From: Gemmatimonas aurantiaca T-27
GTDB lineage: Bacteria > Gemmatimonadota > Gemmatimonadetes > Gemmatimonadales > Gemmatimonadaceae
Direction of reading: 5' to 3'
DNA: 64,000 nt
NCBI RefSeq assembly: GCF_000010305.1
Contig: NC_012489.1
Coordinates: 1,674,001-1,738,000 of the forward strand
Part shown: in pieces, positions 17,464-25,797 of the stretch
Layout of the letters: every line of letters starts with the position of its first letter
Numbering within the stretch: position 1 is the first letter of the stretch
Program-made: the position numbers and the translations under genes
The notes under the pieces: model-generated
Told to the model about the DNA's origin: nothing
What the model saw: the letters and a program-made list of their open reading frames with translations, nothing else
Databases searched by the model: none

Positions 17464-18492
17464 ATGGGAATCGAAGGACGCCTTCGCGATCTCGGACTGA
17501 CCGACGTGTTGCAGTTGCTGTCCGGTGGTCGTAAGAGTGGCACACTGTACTGTGACGCCCCGCTGCTCGGCCGTCGGATCCGCCTCGGTTTTTTGCAGGG
17601 GCAGATCGTGGAGGCCGTCATCGATGACGCCACGACCGGAACCAGTCGGGCGGTGACAACGAACGACATCCGCGAAGTGGTGCATGAGGGGCTGCGTTGG
17701 CGCGACGGCAGTTTCCGGTTCGCCTCGGGCGAGGTGCCGAGCGCGCAATCGTCGATCCGGGTGGCCGTGGAGCCGCTGCTCATGGATAGTGCGCGGCAAG
17801 CCGAGGTCTGGTCCCGTATCGAGGGCCGCGTGTCGCATGCCCGCGTGGTGCCGACGTTCATCGACATCGAACCCGAGCAGTTGCCTCTGCTTCGCCTGTC
17901 CTCGCAGCAGTGGGAGATCCTGACCCACATCGATGGTGAGCGGGATCTGGTCGCCATCGCGGAGGTGATGGACCGGGAGTTGACGGAGACCGCGGAGCTG
18001 GTCCACGACCTCATCGTGGCGGGACTGCTGGTCTTGCGCGAGGCCGCACCGGTTCCGCGGCGCAATCCCACACCGCCGGTGAGCCCGGTCATAGCGGGCG
18101 CCAACGATCTGTGGATCCCCGGGGCCGACCCGGAGGACGCCGAAGCGCACTTTGGCGAGGACCAAGACGACACCGTGTTCGATCCGGTGCAGTGGGGGGT
18201 GTTCACGGACAATGGCTTGCCACGGCGATCCACACCCTGGCCGCCGCCGCGCGTTGCCCCACCGCTTCCTGAGCCGTCCTTGGATCAGAGAGAACTGGTC
18301 GGTGTGGCAGAAGGGCGGGACGGTCCTCTGTTGCAGCGGCTCGGGGACGACTGTGCCCGTCGGGGTGACCTGGCGTCCGCGATCTCGCATTGGGCCGATG
18401 CGCTCGATGCTACGGTGCCCGTGGCCGATGTGAATCGGGTGCGCGAAGTGATCTCACTCGCCACTCGACTGCACGCGCTGCTGCAGCCGTAG
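17464..18492 (+). CDS. DUF4388 (PATAN-like) domain protein
   Basis: A 342-residue protein whose N-terminal ~100 residues match the DUF4388 pattern: 'GRLRDLGLTDVLQLLSGGRKSGTL', then 'RIRLGFLQGQIVEA' and a 'WRDGSFRF' strand. The middle part (~140-200) looks like a winged-helix or tandem helical element ('WEILTHIDGERDLVAIAEVM'). The C-terminus ends in a short helical pair after an acidic, Pro-rich linker. DUF4388 domains are common next to Che, MglA/MglB and response-regulator genes in delta-proteobacteria-like and cyanobacterial systems (PATAN), where they act as adaptors. No catalytic motif is visible. A second DUF4388 gene lies at 21025. Confidence 0.82.
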   Translation: MGIEGRLRDLGLTDVLQLLSGGRKSGTLYCDAPLLGRRIRLGFLQGQIVEAVIDDATTGTSRAVTTNDIREVVHEGLRWRDGSFRFASGEVPSAQSSIRVAVEPLLMDSARQAEVWSRIEGRVSHARVVPTFIDIEPEQLPLLRLSSQQWEILTHIDGERDLVAIAEVMDRELTETAELVHDLIVAGLLVLREAAPVPRRNPTPPVSPVIAGANDLWIPGADPEDAEAHFGEDQDDTVFDPVQWGVFTDNGLPRRSTPWPPPRVAPPLPEPSLDQRELVGVAEGRDGPLLQRLGDDCARRGDLASAISHWADALDATVPVADVNRVREVISLATRLHALLQP

Positions 18493-18545
18493 CGCGACCG
18501 TCGTCTCACGCGTCAGTCTCTCGCCACGCGAAGAGGAGCGGGCGC

Positions 18546-19235
18546 ATGCCCATTGTCGATCACGCCACCCGGCTGATCACCTGCAAACTGGTCTACTACG
18601 GACCTGGTCGGTCCGGCAAGACGACCAATCTGACATACCTGCATTCGGCATTGCCGCATGAGCAGGTGGGCTCGCTCACGTCCCTCGCTACCCGTCGCGA
18701 CCGCACGCTGTTCTTCGACTACCTCCCCGTCGACCTCGGCACCGTGGGGGCGTACCGCGTGCGGTTTCAGCTCTACACGGTACCCGGACAGCCATACTAT
18801 CGGGCCATTCGTCAGTTGGTGCTGCAGGGCGCCGATGGCGTGGCGTTTGTGGCCGACAGCCAGAGCCATCGCTGGGAAGACAACATCGAGAGTCTGCAGG
18901 ACATGCACGCGAATCTTGCCGAACATGGCGTGGATGCCCGCGCGCTCCCGATCGTGATGCAGTACAACAAGCAGGATCTGCCCTCGTCGCTGGCCGCCAG
19001 TGTGGCAGAGCTGTCGGTGGCACTCAATTTCCGCGCGGTGCCGGAGTTCGCCGCCGATGCCCTGACCGGTGTGGGTGTATTCGACACGCTGCGGTCGCTC
19101 GGCATGCGTGTGCTGCGACGCCTGGGAGCGGATGATGGCACGGCCGCAGGCCAGCGCGCCGCGGCGGCCATGCGCACGCCGCTGCATGTGCCGGCAATCA
19201 ACGCGGTGGTGACGACCTCCGGAGCGGCGGCATGA
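18546..19235 (+). CDS. mglA: MglA-like small Ras-family GTPase
   Basis: A 229-residue small GTPase. The P-loop 'GPGRSGKTTN' is at 19-28, the switch region 'LFFDYLPVDLG' and 'YTVPGQPYY' match the MglA/Arl-like G3 motif (with Pro-Gly-Gln), and 'QYNKQDLP' is G4. MglA sets cell polarity and gliding direction in Myxococcus. An Ala-rich extension of ~35 residues follows the GTPase fold. ATG 18546 is preceded by AAGAGGAGCGGG. No MglB (Roadblock) gene is adjacent, so the GTPase-activating partner must be elsewhere or be one of the neighbouring DUF4388/TPR proteins. Its stop overlaps the next start (ATGA at 19232). Confidence 0.92.
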   Translation: MPIVDHATRLITCKLVYYGPGRSGKTTNLTYLHSALPHEQVGSLTSLATRRDRTLFFDYLPVDLGTVGAYRVRFQLYTVPGQPYYRAIRQLVLQGADGVAFVADSQSHRWEDNIESLQDMHANLAEHGVDARALPIVMQYNKQDLPSSLAASVAELSVALNFRAVPEFAADALTGVGVFDTLRSLGMRVLRRLGADDGTAAGQRAAAAMRTPLHVPAINAVVTTSGAAA

Positions 19236-21010
19236 CGTCCGCCCTGGATCGGAAGTTGCGCTTCGACACGTTTGTGGTGGGGGGCTCCAATCGGCTCGCC
19301 GCATCGGCCGCGCGTGCGGTGGCCGATGCGCCCGGTCAGGCCTACAATCCGCTGTTCGTGTATGGCGAATCCGGGCGCGGGAAAACGCACCTCGTGGCGG
19401 CGATCGCCAATCGGGCACAGGAGAACCAGCCGGATTTGCGCGTGCTGTTCTCCTCCGGTGAAGAGGTGGCGGAACATCTGCATCAATCCATCGCGAGTGG
19501 ACAGCCCCAGCGGTTTCTCGAGCACTATCAGCAGGCCGATCTGCTGATCCTCGACGATGTCCAGTTCCTCACAGGTCAGCGCGAGACGCAGAGTGAGTTG
19601 CTGCGATTGCTCAATGTGCTCATGCGCGCCGGTCAGCAGTTGGTGTTCACCAGCGACCGGCAGCCAGCCGACATTCCCGATGTCGATCAGCGCCTGTTGT
19701 CGCGCTTGTCCGGTGGATTGGTGGTGGACGTAGGCTCGCCGGACTTCGAGATGCGCCTAGCCATCCTGCGCAACGTCGCCGTGGAGCGACGCACGGATTT
19801 TGCGAGCGGTGTACTCGATGAAGTGGCCCGGCTGCCCTTCGCCAATGTGCGGGAATTGAAAGGGGCCCTGAACAAACTGTCGGCGTATCAGCAGCTCGAA
19901 GGGCAGCCCGTGAAGGCCGACGATGTGCGCGCCATCGTGGGCGAGCGGAGCACAGCGCCCGCCACCACCCCGGGGGGATCGCTGGCCGTGGGCACGCGCT
20001 CTTCGCCGTTGCCGGGGCGCATCGAGGCCATCATTCCTGCGGGCACCGATTACGAGGGGTTTCTCGCGGACGTGCTCAATGAGGTGGAATCGCGCGTCGA
20101 GCCGTGGCGGGTGAAGCTTGGCGACGCCATCGCGCACTGGCGTCAGATGGGCTACGTCGTGCGTGTGCTCGAGCGGGCCGTCGCGCTACCGACGGCGCCG
20201 GATGTCGACGGTCTGCTCAACGCCTATGGAGTGGCGGTGGAGCGACTGCGGCAACTCGAACATCACGCCGGCAGCCTCGATGCGTCGCTGCGTGGGCACG
20301 CCGCCTTTCGAAATCCCGAAGCGATTCCCGCCGCGCAGGCGCTGGTGCAGGAGGCCATCGCGGCCGCGTTGCCGCTGCCTGCGCCGTCGCCGGTCTTTAC
20401 GCGTGAGTCGCTCCAGATCAGCACCGGTAACCAACTGGCGCTGCGTGCGGTGGACGCCGTGCTCGAAGAGCCCGGTCGCCGATACAATCCGTTGTTGCTG
20501 CATGGACCCAGTGGAAGTGGCAAGTCGCATACGGTGCATGCCATCGGCAATGCGATGAAACAGGCAGACGGCCGGCGCGCTGTCGCCTGTCTGTCTGCGG
20601 GCACGTTCGTGGAAGAGTTCGTGGCCGCCATGCAGGAAGGTGGTGTGGAGCGCTGGCGTGCGCGGTATCGCGCGGCCGATGTGTTCATCCTCGACGATAT
20701 CCAGGAGTTGGTGGGCAAGGAGCGCACCCAGGACGAACTGTTCCATCTGTTCAATCATCTCGTCAACCGCGGCAGCCAGGTCGTGCTCACCAGCGATCGG
20801 ATCCCGCGCGATCTCAATGGGTTTGCCGACCGTCTCCGTTCGCGCTTTGAAGGTGGACTGGTCGTGGCGCTGCCGGCGCGGGAGCGGGTGCGCGTGGAGC
20901 AACTGGTGGCGCGCGCGCCTGGTGAACTCGATCGGTTCTACGAGGATCGGGAGAAGACGATGTGGGAGTGGCCGGATTTGGGCAGCCGACTCATCGAGGA
21001 ATACCGATGA
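19232..21010 (+). CDS. Protein with two DnaA/Hda-like AAA+ domains, no DNA-binding domain IV
   Basis: A 592-residue protein with two DnaA-type ATPase domains. Domain 1 has 'YNPLFVYGESGRGKTH' (Walker A 45-52), 'LLILDDVQFL' (~104-113), 'LVFTSDRQP' (sensor I), 'RLLSRLSGGL' (box VII/Arg finger) and 'NVRELKGALNKL' (sensor II, 205-216). A ~150-residue helical linker (~240-395) follows. Domain 2 has 'YNPLLLHGPSGSGKSH' (Walker A 425-432), 'VFILDDIQEL', 'VVLTSDRIP' and 'RLRSRFEGGL', then ends without a lid or the helix-turn-helix domain IV. Both nucleotide sites look intact. It is therefore not the replication initiator. The ATGA overlap with mglA suggests a joint function with the GTPase. No experimental role is known to me. 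Confidence 0.9.
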   Translation: MTSALDRKLRFDTFVVGGSNRLAASAARAVADAPGQAYNPLFVYGESGRGKTHLVAAIANRAQENQPDLRVLFSSGEEVAEHLHQSIASGQPQRFLEHYQQADLLILDDVQFLTGQRETQSELLRLLNVLMRAGQQLVFTSDRQPADIPDVDQRLLSRLSGGLVVDVGSPDFEMRLAILRNVAVERRTDFASGVLDEVARLPFANVRELKGALNKLSAYQQLEGQPVKADDVRAIVGERSTAPATTPGGSLAVGTRSSPLPGRIEAIIPAGTDYEGFLADVLNEVESRVEPWRVKLGDAIAHWRQMGYVVRVLERAVALPTAPDVDGLLNAYGVAVERLRQLEHHAGSLDASLRGHAAFRNPEAIPAAQALVQEAIAAALPLPAPSPVFTRESLQISTGNQLALRAVDAVLEEPGRRYNPLLLHGPSGSGKSHTVHAIGNAMKQADGRRAVACLSAGTFVEEFVAAMQEGGVERWRARYRAADVFILDDIQELVGKERTQDELFHLFNHLVNRGSQVVLTSDRIPRDLNGFADRLRSRFEGGLVVALPARERVRVEQLVARAPGELDRFYEDREKTMWEWPDLGSRLIEEYR

Positions 21011-21024
21011 TGGAGACGCGCTGA

Positions 21025-22710
21025 ATGGCCATCCGTGGCAACTTGAGCGAGGCGAGCCTCGCTGACGTGCTGCAATTGCTGGCGCTGGGTCAGAAGACCG
21101 GCTGCCTGAGTATTGCGCGCGAAGGCAGCTTCGGCACCATCCACTTCGCGAGTGGGCGTATTGTGCACGCATCGCTCGTGAATCGTCGCGACCGTCTCGG
21201 GGATCGTCTCGTGCGACTCGGTGTGCTCGCGGCGGACGACCTCACGCGGGTGCTCGCCACGGTGGCGTCCAACGACGATCGCGAACTCGCGCATGCGCTG
21301 CTGGCGCTGGGTACGATCGCGCGCGTGACCATTCTGGCCGAGTACCATACGCAGGTCGAAGAAGCCGTGTATCACCTGTTCGGGTGGACCCATGGCACTT
21401 TCACCTTCGAGCCCGACGATCATCCCATCGAAGAAACGCCGCTGTTTTCAGTCGGTGCCGACTCGTTGTTGCTGGAAGGCGCGCGGCGTGTGGACGAATG
21501 GGCGCTGATTCAAAAGAAGATTCCAAGCCTCGATCTGATCTTCGAGGTGGACGGACTGTTGGTGGCACAGCGCGAGGTGCCGTTGAGCGAAGCGCAGGAG
21601 CGTCTCCTGCCCCTGCTGAATGGCACCCATGATGTGTCCAGCCTCATCGAACGCTCGGGGCTTGGTGAGTTCGAGGTCGGGAAGGCGATCTACGGCTTGC
21701 TCACCGCCGGCTATGTCCAGCGCGTCGGTCGTAGCGCGGCGCGGCGTCAGCCACCACCGGAGAGCCGCGTCGCGGAATACCGGAATCTTGGCATCGCGTT
21801 CTATCGCACCGGCCTGTTGTTCGAAGCGGAGCGCGAATTCCGTCGCGTGCTGGAATTGCGTGACGCCGATGGCATCGCCCGTTTCCATCTGGGTCTCGTG
21901 CACACGCGGCGCGAAGAGTGGCGCGAGGCCGCGGAGGCCTTTGCGCGGGCTGCCGAACAGCCCGAGGCGCCGGCTGCGGTGTTTCACAATCTCGCTTTTT
22001 GCACCGCGCGGCTGGGCGATATCGGACAGGCGAAGCGTCATCTCGACGAAGCGACCCGCCGCGCGGGCGCTCAGCCGGATCCGCGTATTGCCCTGACCGC
22101 AGCGCAGTTTGCGCTTACCGATGGGGACATGGCCGAGGCCGAGGTGCAGTTGGCGCGTGCACGTGCACAGTGGGGAGCCCGACAGCCATCGGCCGCGTGG
22201 TTCCATCTGGCTGGCCTCGCCGCCGCCATCGGCGGAGAGAGTGCGCGCGCCCAGGCCCTGCTCGAAGAAGGGTTGACTGCGCATCCGCATGCCGCGCCGC
22301 TGCACAATAACCTCGCCGTCGTGCAGGAGCGTCGTGGGAGCTACGAAGCGGCCGCGCGCACGGCGGAGCATGCGCTGCTCGAAGACGCCAATTCCGCGCA
22401 CTTGCACAAGAATCTCGGGGACTACCTGTATCGGGGCCAACGCTACGACGAAGCGTTCGACGCGCTGACACGTGTCGTGCGTCTGGCACCGAATCATGGC
22501 CCCGATGTGTACCTCAAGCTGGGGAATGTGCACTACCGGCGCGGTGCACTCGACGACGCTCGGGCTGCCTGGGAGCAGGCGCTCGCGCTCGATCCCGAGA
22601 ACCGGATTGTCCATGCCAACCTGGCTGCACTGCCACCGCGTGCAGACGTGTTGGATGTAGATCGTGACGACATACTGGGCGACGTCGCTCAGGTCGGAGC
22701 TGCCGTCTGA
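21025..22710 (+). CDS. DUF4388-TPR fusion protein
   Basis: A 561-residue protein. Residues 1-~110 form a DUF4388 domain ('GNLSEASLADVLQLLALGQKTGCLSI', 'IHFASGRIVHASL', 'RLGDRLVRLGVL'). A second adaptor-like segment with 'LLPLLNGTHDVSSLIERSG' follows at ~180-230, and then a TPR array (~250-550, for example 'YRNLGIAFYRTGLLFEAEREF' and 'HNNLAVVQERRGSYEAAARTAE'). Related proteins appear in myxobacterial and Gemmatimonadota signalling clusters. No signal peptide, membrane segment or enzyme motif is present. It starts 14 bases after the tandem DnaA-like gene and is probably in the same operon. It combines in one chain the two scaffold types found separately upstream. Confidence 0.84.
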   Translation: MAIRGNLSEASLADVLQLLALGQKTGCLSIAREGSFGTIHFASGRIVHASLVNRRDRLGDRLVRLGVLAADDLTRVLATVASNDDRELAHALLALGTIARVTILAEYHTQVEEAVYHLFGWTHGTFTFEPDDHPIEETPLFSVGADSLLLEGARRVDEWALIQKKIPSLDLIFEVDGLLVAQREVPLSEAQERLLPLLNGTHDVSSLIERSGLGEFEVGKAIYGLLTAGYVQRVGRSAARRQPPPESRVAEYRNLGIAFYRTGLLFEAEREFRRVLELRDADGIARFHLGLVHTRREEWREAAEAFARAAEQPEAPAAVFHNLAFCTARLGDIGQAKRHLDEATRRAGAQPDPRIALTAAQFALTDGDMAEAEVQLARARAQWGARQPSAAWFHLAGLAAAIGGESARAQALLEEGLTAHPHAAPLHNNLAVVQERRGSYEAAARTAEHALLEDANSAHLHKNLGDYLYRGQRYDEAFDALTRVVRLAPNHGPDVYLKLGNVHYRRGALDDARAAWEQALALDPENRIVHANLAALPPRADVLDVDRDDILGDVAQVGAAV

Positions 22711-22777
22711 TGACGCCCGCCACGTGTGAACGTGGAACGGGGTGTCATGCGGTGGTCACCGTCCTGACGCGTCGCGC

Positions 22778-23257
22778 ATGAGTCAGATTGCCGTGGGCTC
22801 TGCCGACTTTGCCATAGGCGTCGGCGATCTGACGCTGGTGACCGTGGGGCTCGGCTCCTGCGTCGCCATCGTGCTGCACGATGCCGAATCCCGCGTAGGG
22901 GCACTGGCGCACGTGCTGTTACCCCATGCGGCGCACACGAGTGGCGTGCACGCCGCTGGCAAGATCGCGTCGTCGGCGGTGCCGGCCATGTTGCAGCAGA
23001 TGCGTGCGGAAGGGTCGACGGGAGAGGTGCAGGCGCGGCTGGTCGGCGGTGCGTCGATGTTCGCCCCCCTCTTGCGACAGGGCGCAATGAGTATCGGTGC
23101 GCGCAATGTGCAGGCGTGTCGGTTGGCCTGCGCCCATCACGGTATTCCGATCGTCGGAGAAGCCGTGGGCGGGGAACGTGGGCGCTCGGTGCGTTTCGAG
23201 GTGCGGACGGGTCGTCTGGCGATTCGCACCGTGCTGGGGCCTGACCTTGTCCTCTGA
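22778..23257 (+). CDS. cheD: CheD chemoreceptor glutamine deamidase
   Basis: A 159-residue CheD. The catalytic Cys28 ('GLGSCVAIVLHD') and His45 ('GALAHVLLPH') with Thr22 reproduce the Cys-His-Thr arrangement of Thermotoga CheD. 'ARLVGGASMF' and 'GEAVGGERGRSVRF' are further signatures. CheD deamidates receptor glutamines and binds CheC, which is also encoded here. No methyl-accepting receptor gene is in the window. ATG 22778 is used. The cheB coding region overlaps its end by 11 bases if the TTG start is right. Confidence 0.94.
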   Translation: MSQIAVGSADFAIGVGDLTLVTVGLGSCVAIVLHDAESRVGALAHVLLPHAAHTSGVHAAGKIASSAVPAMLQQMRAEGSTGEVQARLVGGASMFAPLLRQGAMSIGARNVQACRLACAHHGIPIVGEAVGGERGRSVRFEVRTGRLAIRTVLGPDLVL

Positions 23258-24407
23258 CTCGCTTCCCGTGCGGCGCCGTGTGCTGGTGGTGGACGACAGC
23301 GCGTTCATGCGCCGATTGGTGTCGGATGTGGTGGTGTCGAGCGGAGAATTCGACGTCATCGGCACCGCGAAGGATGGACACGATGCGCTACGTCAGATCG
23401 CCACGCTCGATCCGGATCTTGTCACGCTCGATGTGGACATGCCCGGCCTCGATGGCCTCGCTGCGCTGGATGCCATCATGCAGGATATGCCACGGCCGGT
23501 GGTGATGCTGAGCGCCGGGGGCAGCGATGGCGGTGTGGAAGCCACGCTGCGTGCTCTCGAGCGGGGGGCGGTGGAGTTCGTGCGCAAGCCATCGGGGGCC
23601 ATCAGTCTCGACCTCGAATTGGTGCGCGATCAATTGCTCGAGGCCCTGCGCGCTGCGGCGGTCGTGACGCATGCGCAACTGGTCTCCCGTACCTCCCACC
23701 GGCAGCGCGAATCCGTCGATGTGTTTCCCCGGGCTTCCACGTTGGGGGTGCGTGCAGCGGACGAACGATTGTCACATCCACCCACCGCTGTCGTAGTGAT
23801 GGCTGCCTCCACCGGCGGGCCGGCGGCGCTGGCCGATGTCATTCCGCAGTTGCCGCCCTGGAGAGATGTCGCGGTGCTCGTGGTGCAACACATGCCTGCG
23901 GGATTCACGGCCAGTTTTGCCAAGCGTCTGAGTGCGCGTTCCCGATTGCCGGTGCATGAAGCGGTGGACGGTGAGCCGTTGCGCGCCGGGCAGGTGTATG
24001 TGGCGCCCGGTGGTCTGCATCTGCGTATCGTCGGCACACCCGCGGCGCCTCAGTTGCGCCTCGATGAAACGCCTCCGTTGTGGGGAGTCCGTCCTGCGGC
24101 CGACCATCTGTTCCTCAGTACCGCACACTGCTTTGGCGCCGCCAGCGTAGGGGTGGTGATGACGGGCATGGGACGTGATGCTGCCGAAGGTCTGCAGGCA
24201 ATTCGCCTGGCTGGCGGACTGGGGCTGGTGCAGGACAGCACTACCTGTGTGGTCCCCGGTATGCCGGAGGCGGCGCGTCGGATGGCGGGAGCGGACGCTG
24301 TGGTGCCGTTGCACGAGCTCGCGGCCATGATCACCGCGCATGTCGCCACGCGGCGAAACCGTGGCGCCGCCGACCCGATACCGGCGCTGTCCGTGCCGCG
24401 CCCATGA
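23247..24407 (+). CDS. cheB: CheB chemoreceptor methylesterase/deamidase response regulator
   Basis: A 386-residue CheB. The receiver domain has 'VLVVDDSAFMRRLV' and phospho-acceptor Asp in 'LVTLDVDMPGLDGL'. The C-terminal methylesterase domain has the triad Ser in 'AASTGGPAAL', His in 'VVQHMPAGFT' and Asp in 'GMGRDAAEGL'. All catalytic residues are present, although no CheR methyltransferase gene occurs in the window. TTG 23247 is chosen because GGGG lies 7 bases upstream. GTG 23268 would begin 'MRRRVLVVDD' and is the alternative. The stop overlaps the next gene's ATG (ATGA). Confidence 0.93.
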   Translation: MSSDSLPVRRRVLVVDDSAFMRRLVSDVVVSSGEFDVIGTAKDGHDALRQIATLDPDLVTLDVDMPGLDGLAALDAIMQDMPRPVVMLSAGGSDGGVEATLRALERGAVEFVRKPSGAISLDLELVRDQLLEALRAAAVVTHAQLVSRTSHRQRESVDVFPRASTLGVRAADERLSHPPTAVVVMAASTGGPAALADVIPQLPPWRDVAVLVVQHMPAGFTASFAKRLSARSRLPVHEAVDGEPLRAGQVYVAPGGLHLRIVGTPAAPQLRLDETPPLWGVRPAADHLFLSTAHCFGAASVGVVMTGMGRDAAEGLQAIRLAGGLGLVQDSTTCVVPGMPEAARRMAGADAVVPLHELAAMITAHVATRRNRGAADPIPALSVPRP

Positions 24408-24910
24408 GTAGCGCGCGTTTCCGGTCGGTGCGTGACATCGCCGGCAGCGGCGGTGCGTCGCGGCTGGCGCGGCGTCGGGCTCGACCGGCCGTGGAACGCA
24501 GCACCTTCGTGGTGATTTCTCTGGGCGGCGATCGCATGGCTATCGCGGTAGAATCCGTGGAACGTGTGGTGCGCCCCTTCAGCAGCCTTCCTGTGATGCT
24601 CTATGACGGTCGCCAACTGCCGTATGCCGATCTGGCCAAACCACTGGGACGCGCCGTGCGGTTCGGTGAAGGGGACCAGCGGCGGGTGCTGATCGTGCGC
24701 GACGGCGGGCGACGCTGGGCGGTCCCGGTCGACACGGTACACGAAGTACACGCCATCGAAACCGCGCACGTGCTGCCGATGGATGCCGAAGCCCGCGACG
24801 CCTCCGTGGAAGGTGTGCAGGCGCATTTTGAACGGCAGGGGCATGATGTGCTGGTGGTGGATGCCGTGCGCATCCTGTCGCGCACGGCAGCAGCACGGGC
24901 TCGCACATGA
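24404..24910 (+). CDS. cheW: CheW-like coupling protein, second copy
   Basis: A 168-residue protein with a basic ~35-residue N-terminal extension and then a CheW domain ('STFVVISLGGDRMAIAVESVERVV', 'QLPYADLAKPLG', 'RVLIVRDGGRRWAVPVDTVHEV'). The typical central 'hxNhRG' loop is degenerate ('MLYDGRQLPYADL'), so it is diverged from the first CheW. It overlaps cheB by four bases and the following TPR gene by four bases (ATGA at 24907-24910). It probably couples CheA to a receptor or to another component of this cluster. Confidence 0.82.
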   Translation: MSSARFRSVRDIAGSGGASRLARRRARPAVERSTFVVISLGGDRMAIAVESVERVVRPFSSLPVMLYDGRQLPYADLAKPLGRAVRFGEGDQRRVLIVRDGGRRWAVPVDTVHEVHAIETAHVLPMDAEARDASVEGVQAHFERQGHDVLVVDAVRILSRTAAARART

Positions 24911-25797
24911 ATGCCGGACATGCGCAGATCGCCGAGCGTCTCGACGCACTCGCGCAGGTGCTCCAGGCACTGCAGACGCCAGCCACGCCGGCACCCACGG
25001 TCGATGCCGCAGAGCGGGAGCGCCTCAAACAGGAGATCATCGGCCTGTTCCGGGATGCCGACACGGCGGTGAAAGAAGCGCAGGCGCTCAAGGATGCCGT
25101 GAAGGGGCTGGCCGAACAGTGGAAGGCCGTGGAGCGCCAGCACAGCGCATCGACGCCCGCACGATCCGCCGCTCCCACGGTCTCCGGGCGGATCGATCAT
25201 CTGGGGGCGTCCACCTTCATCGAGAAGGGATGGTCGCGGCTGTCGCTGGGCGATCTCGACAACGCCGAAACCGCCTTGCGTCGTGCACTGGAGCTGGCGC
25301 CGGGCAGCAATGAAGCCGAGACGCTGCTGGGGTGGACGCAGATGCTGCAAGGCCATCTGGACGCGGCGCTGACGTCACTGCGGGCCGTGCTGGGGCGCGA
25401 TGCGTCGCATGCCATGGCTCGCGCCAATCTGGGCTACGTGCGTTGGCGGCAGGGGCAGCACGCCGAAGCCATCGAGCAGCTCGCGACGGTCGTGCGGGCC
25501 GACAGCGACCGGAAGGCCACGCTGTATGCGCACCTCTATCTGGGCATGGTGTACTTCGATCGTGAGATGTACGACGATGCCGAGCGCTTTCACCGGGCGG
25601 CACTCGAACGCGGACCCAATCTGCTGCAGGGCTGGTACGAACTTGGGCGCACCTACTGGTTCAGTGATCGTCGCTCCGAAGCGATGGCTGCGTGGAAAAG
25701 TGGCGCCGAAGCGAACAAGTTCAGTCCATGGGGGAAGCGCTGCGCGGAGTTGCTGGCATCGATCACCGAGGGTGGAGCACCCGCACGCGAGCTCTGA
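24907..25797 (+). CDS. Coiled-coil/TPR protein
   Basis: A 296-residue cytoplasmic protein. The N-terminal ~80 residues are helical and heptad-like ('AERLDALAQVLQAL', 'KQEIIGLFRDADTAVKEAQ'). Residues ~100-285 are tetratricopeptide repeats ('EKGWSRLSLGDLDNAETALR', 'ANLGYVRWRQGQHAEAIEQL', 'HLYLGMVYFDREMYDDAERF', 'GWYELGRTYWFSDRRSEAM'). No catalytic motif is visible. ATGA overlap with the upstream cheW-like gene and ~70-base overlap with the downstream peptidase gene suggest one operon. Confidence 0.82.
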   Translation: MNAGHAQIAERLDALAQVLQALQTPATPAPTVDAAERERLKQEIIGLFRDADTAVKEAQALKDAVKGLAEQWKAVERQHSASTPARSAAPTVSGRIDHLGASTFIEKGWSRLSLGDLDNAETALRRALELAPGSNEAETLLGWTQMLQGHLDAALTSLRAVLGRDASHAMARANLGYVRWRQGQHAEAIEQLATVVRADSDRKATLYAHLYLGMVYFDREMYDDAERFHRAALERGPNLLQGWYELGRTYWFSDRRSEAMAAWKSGAEANKFSPWGKRCAELLASITEGGAPAREL

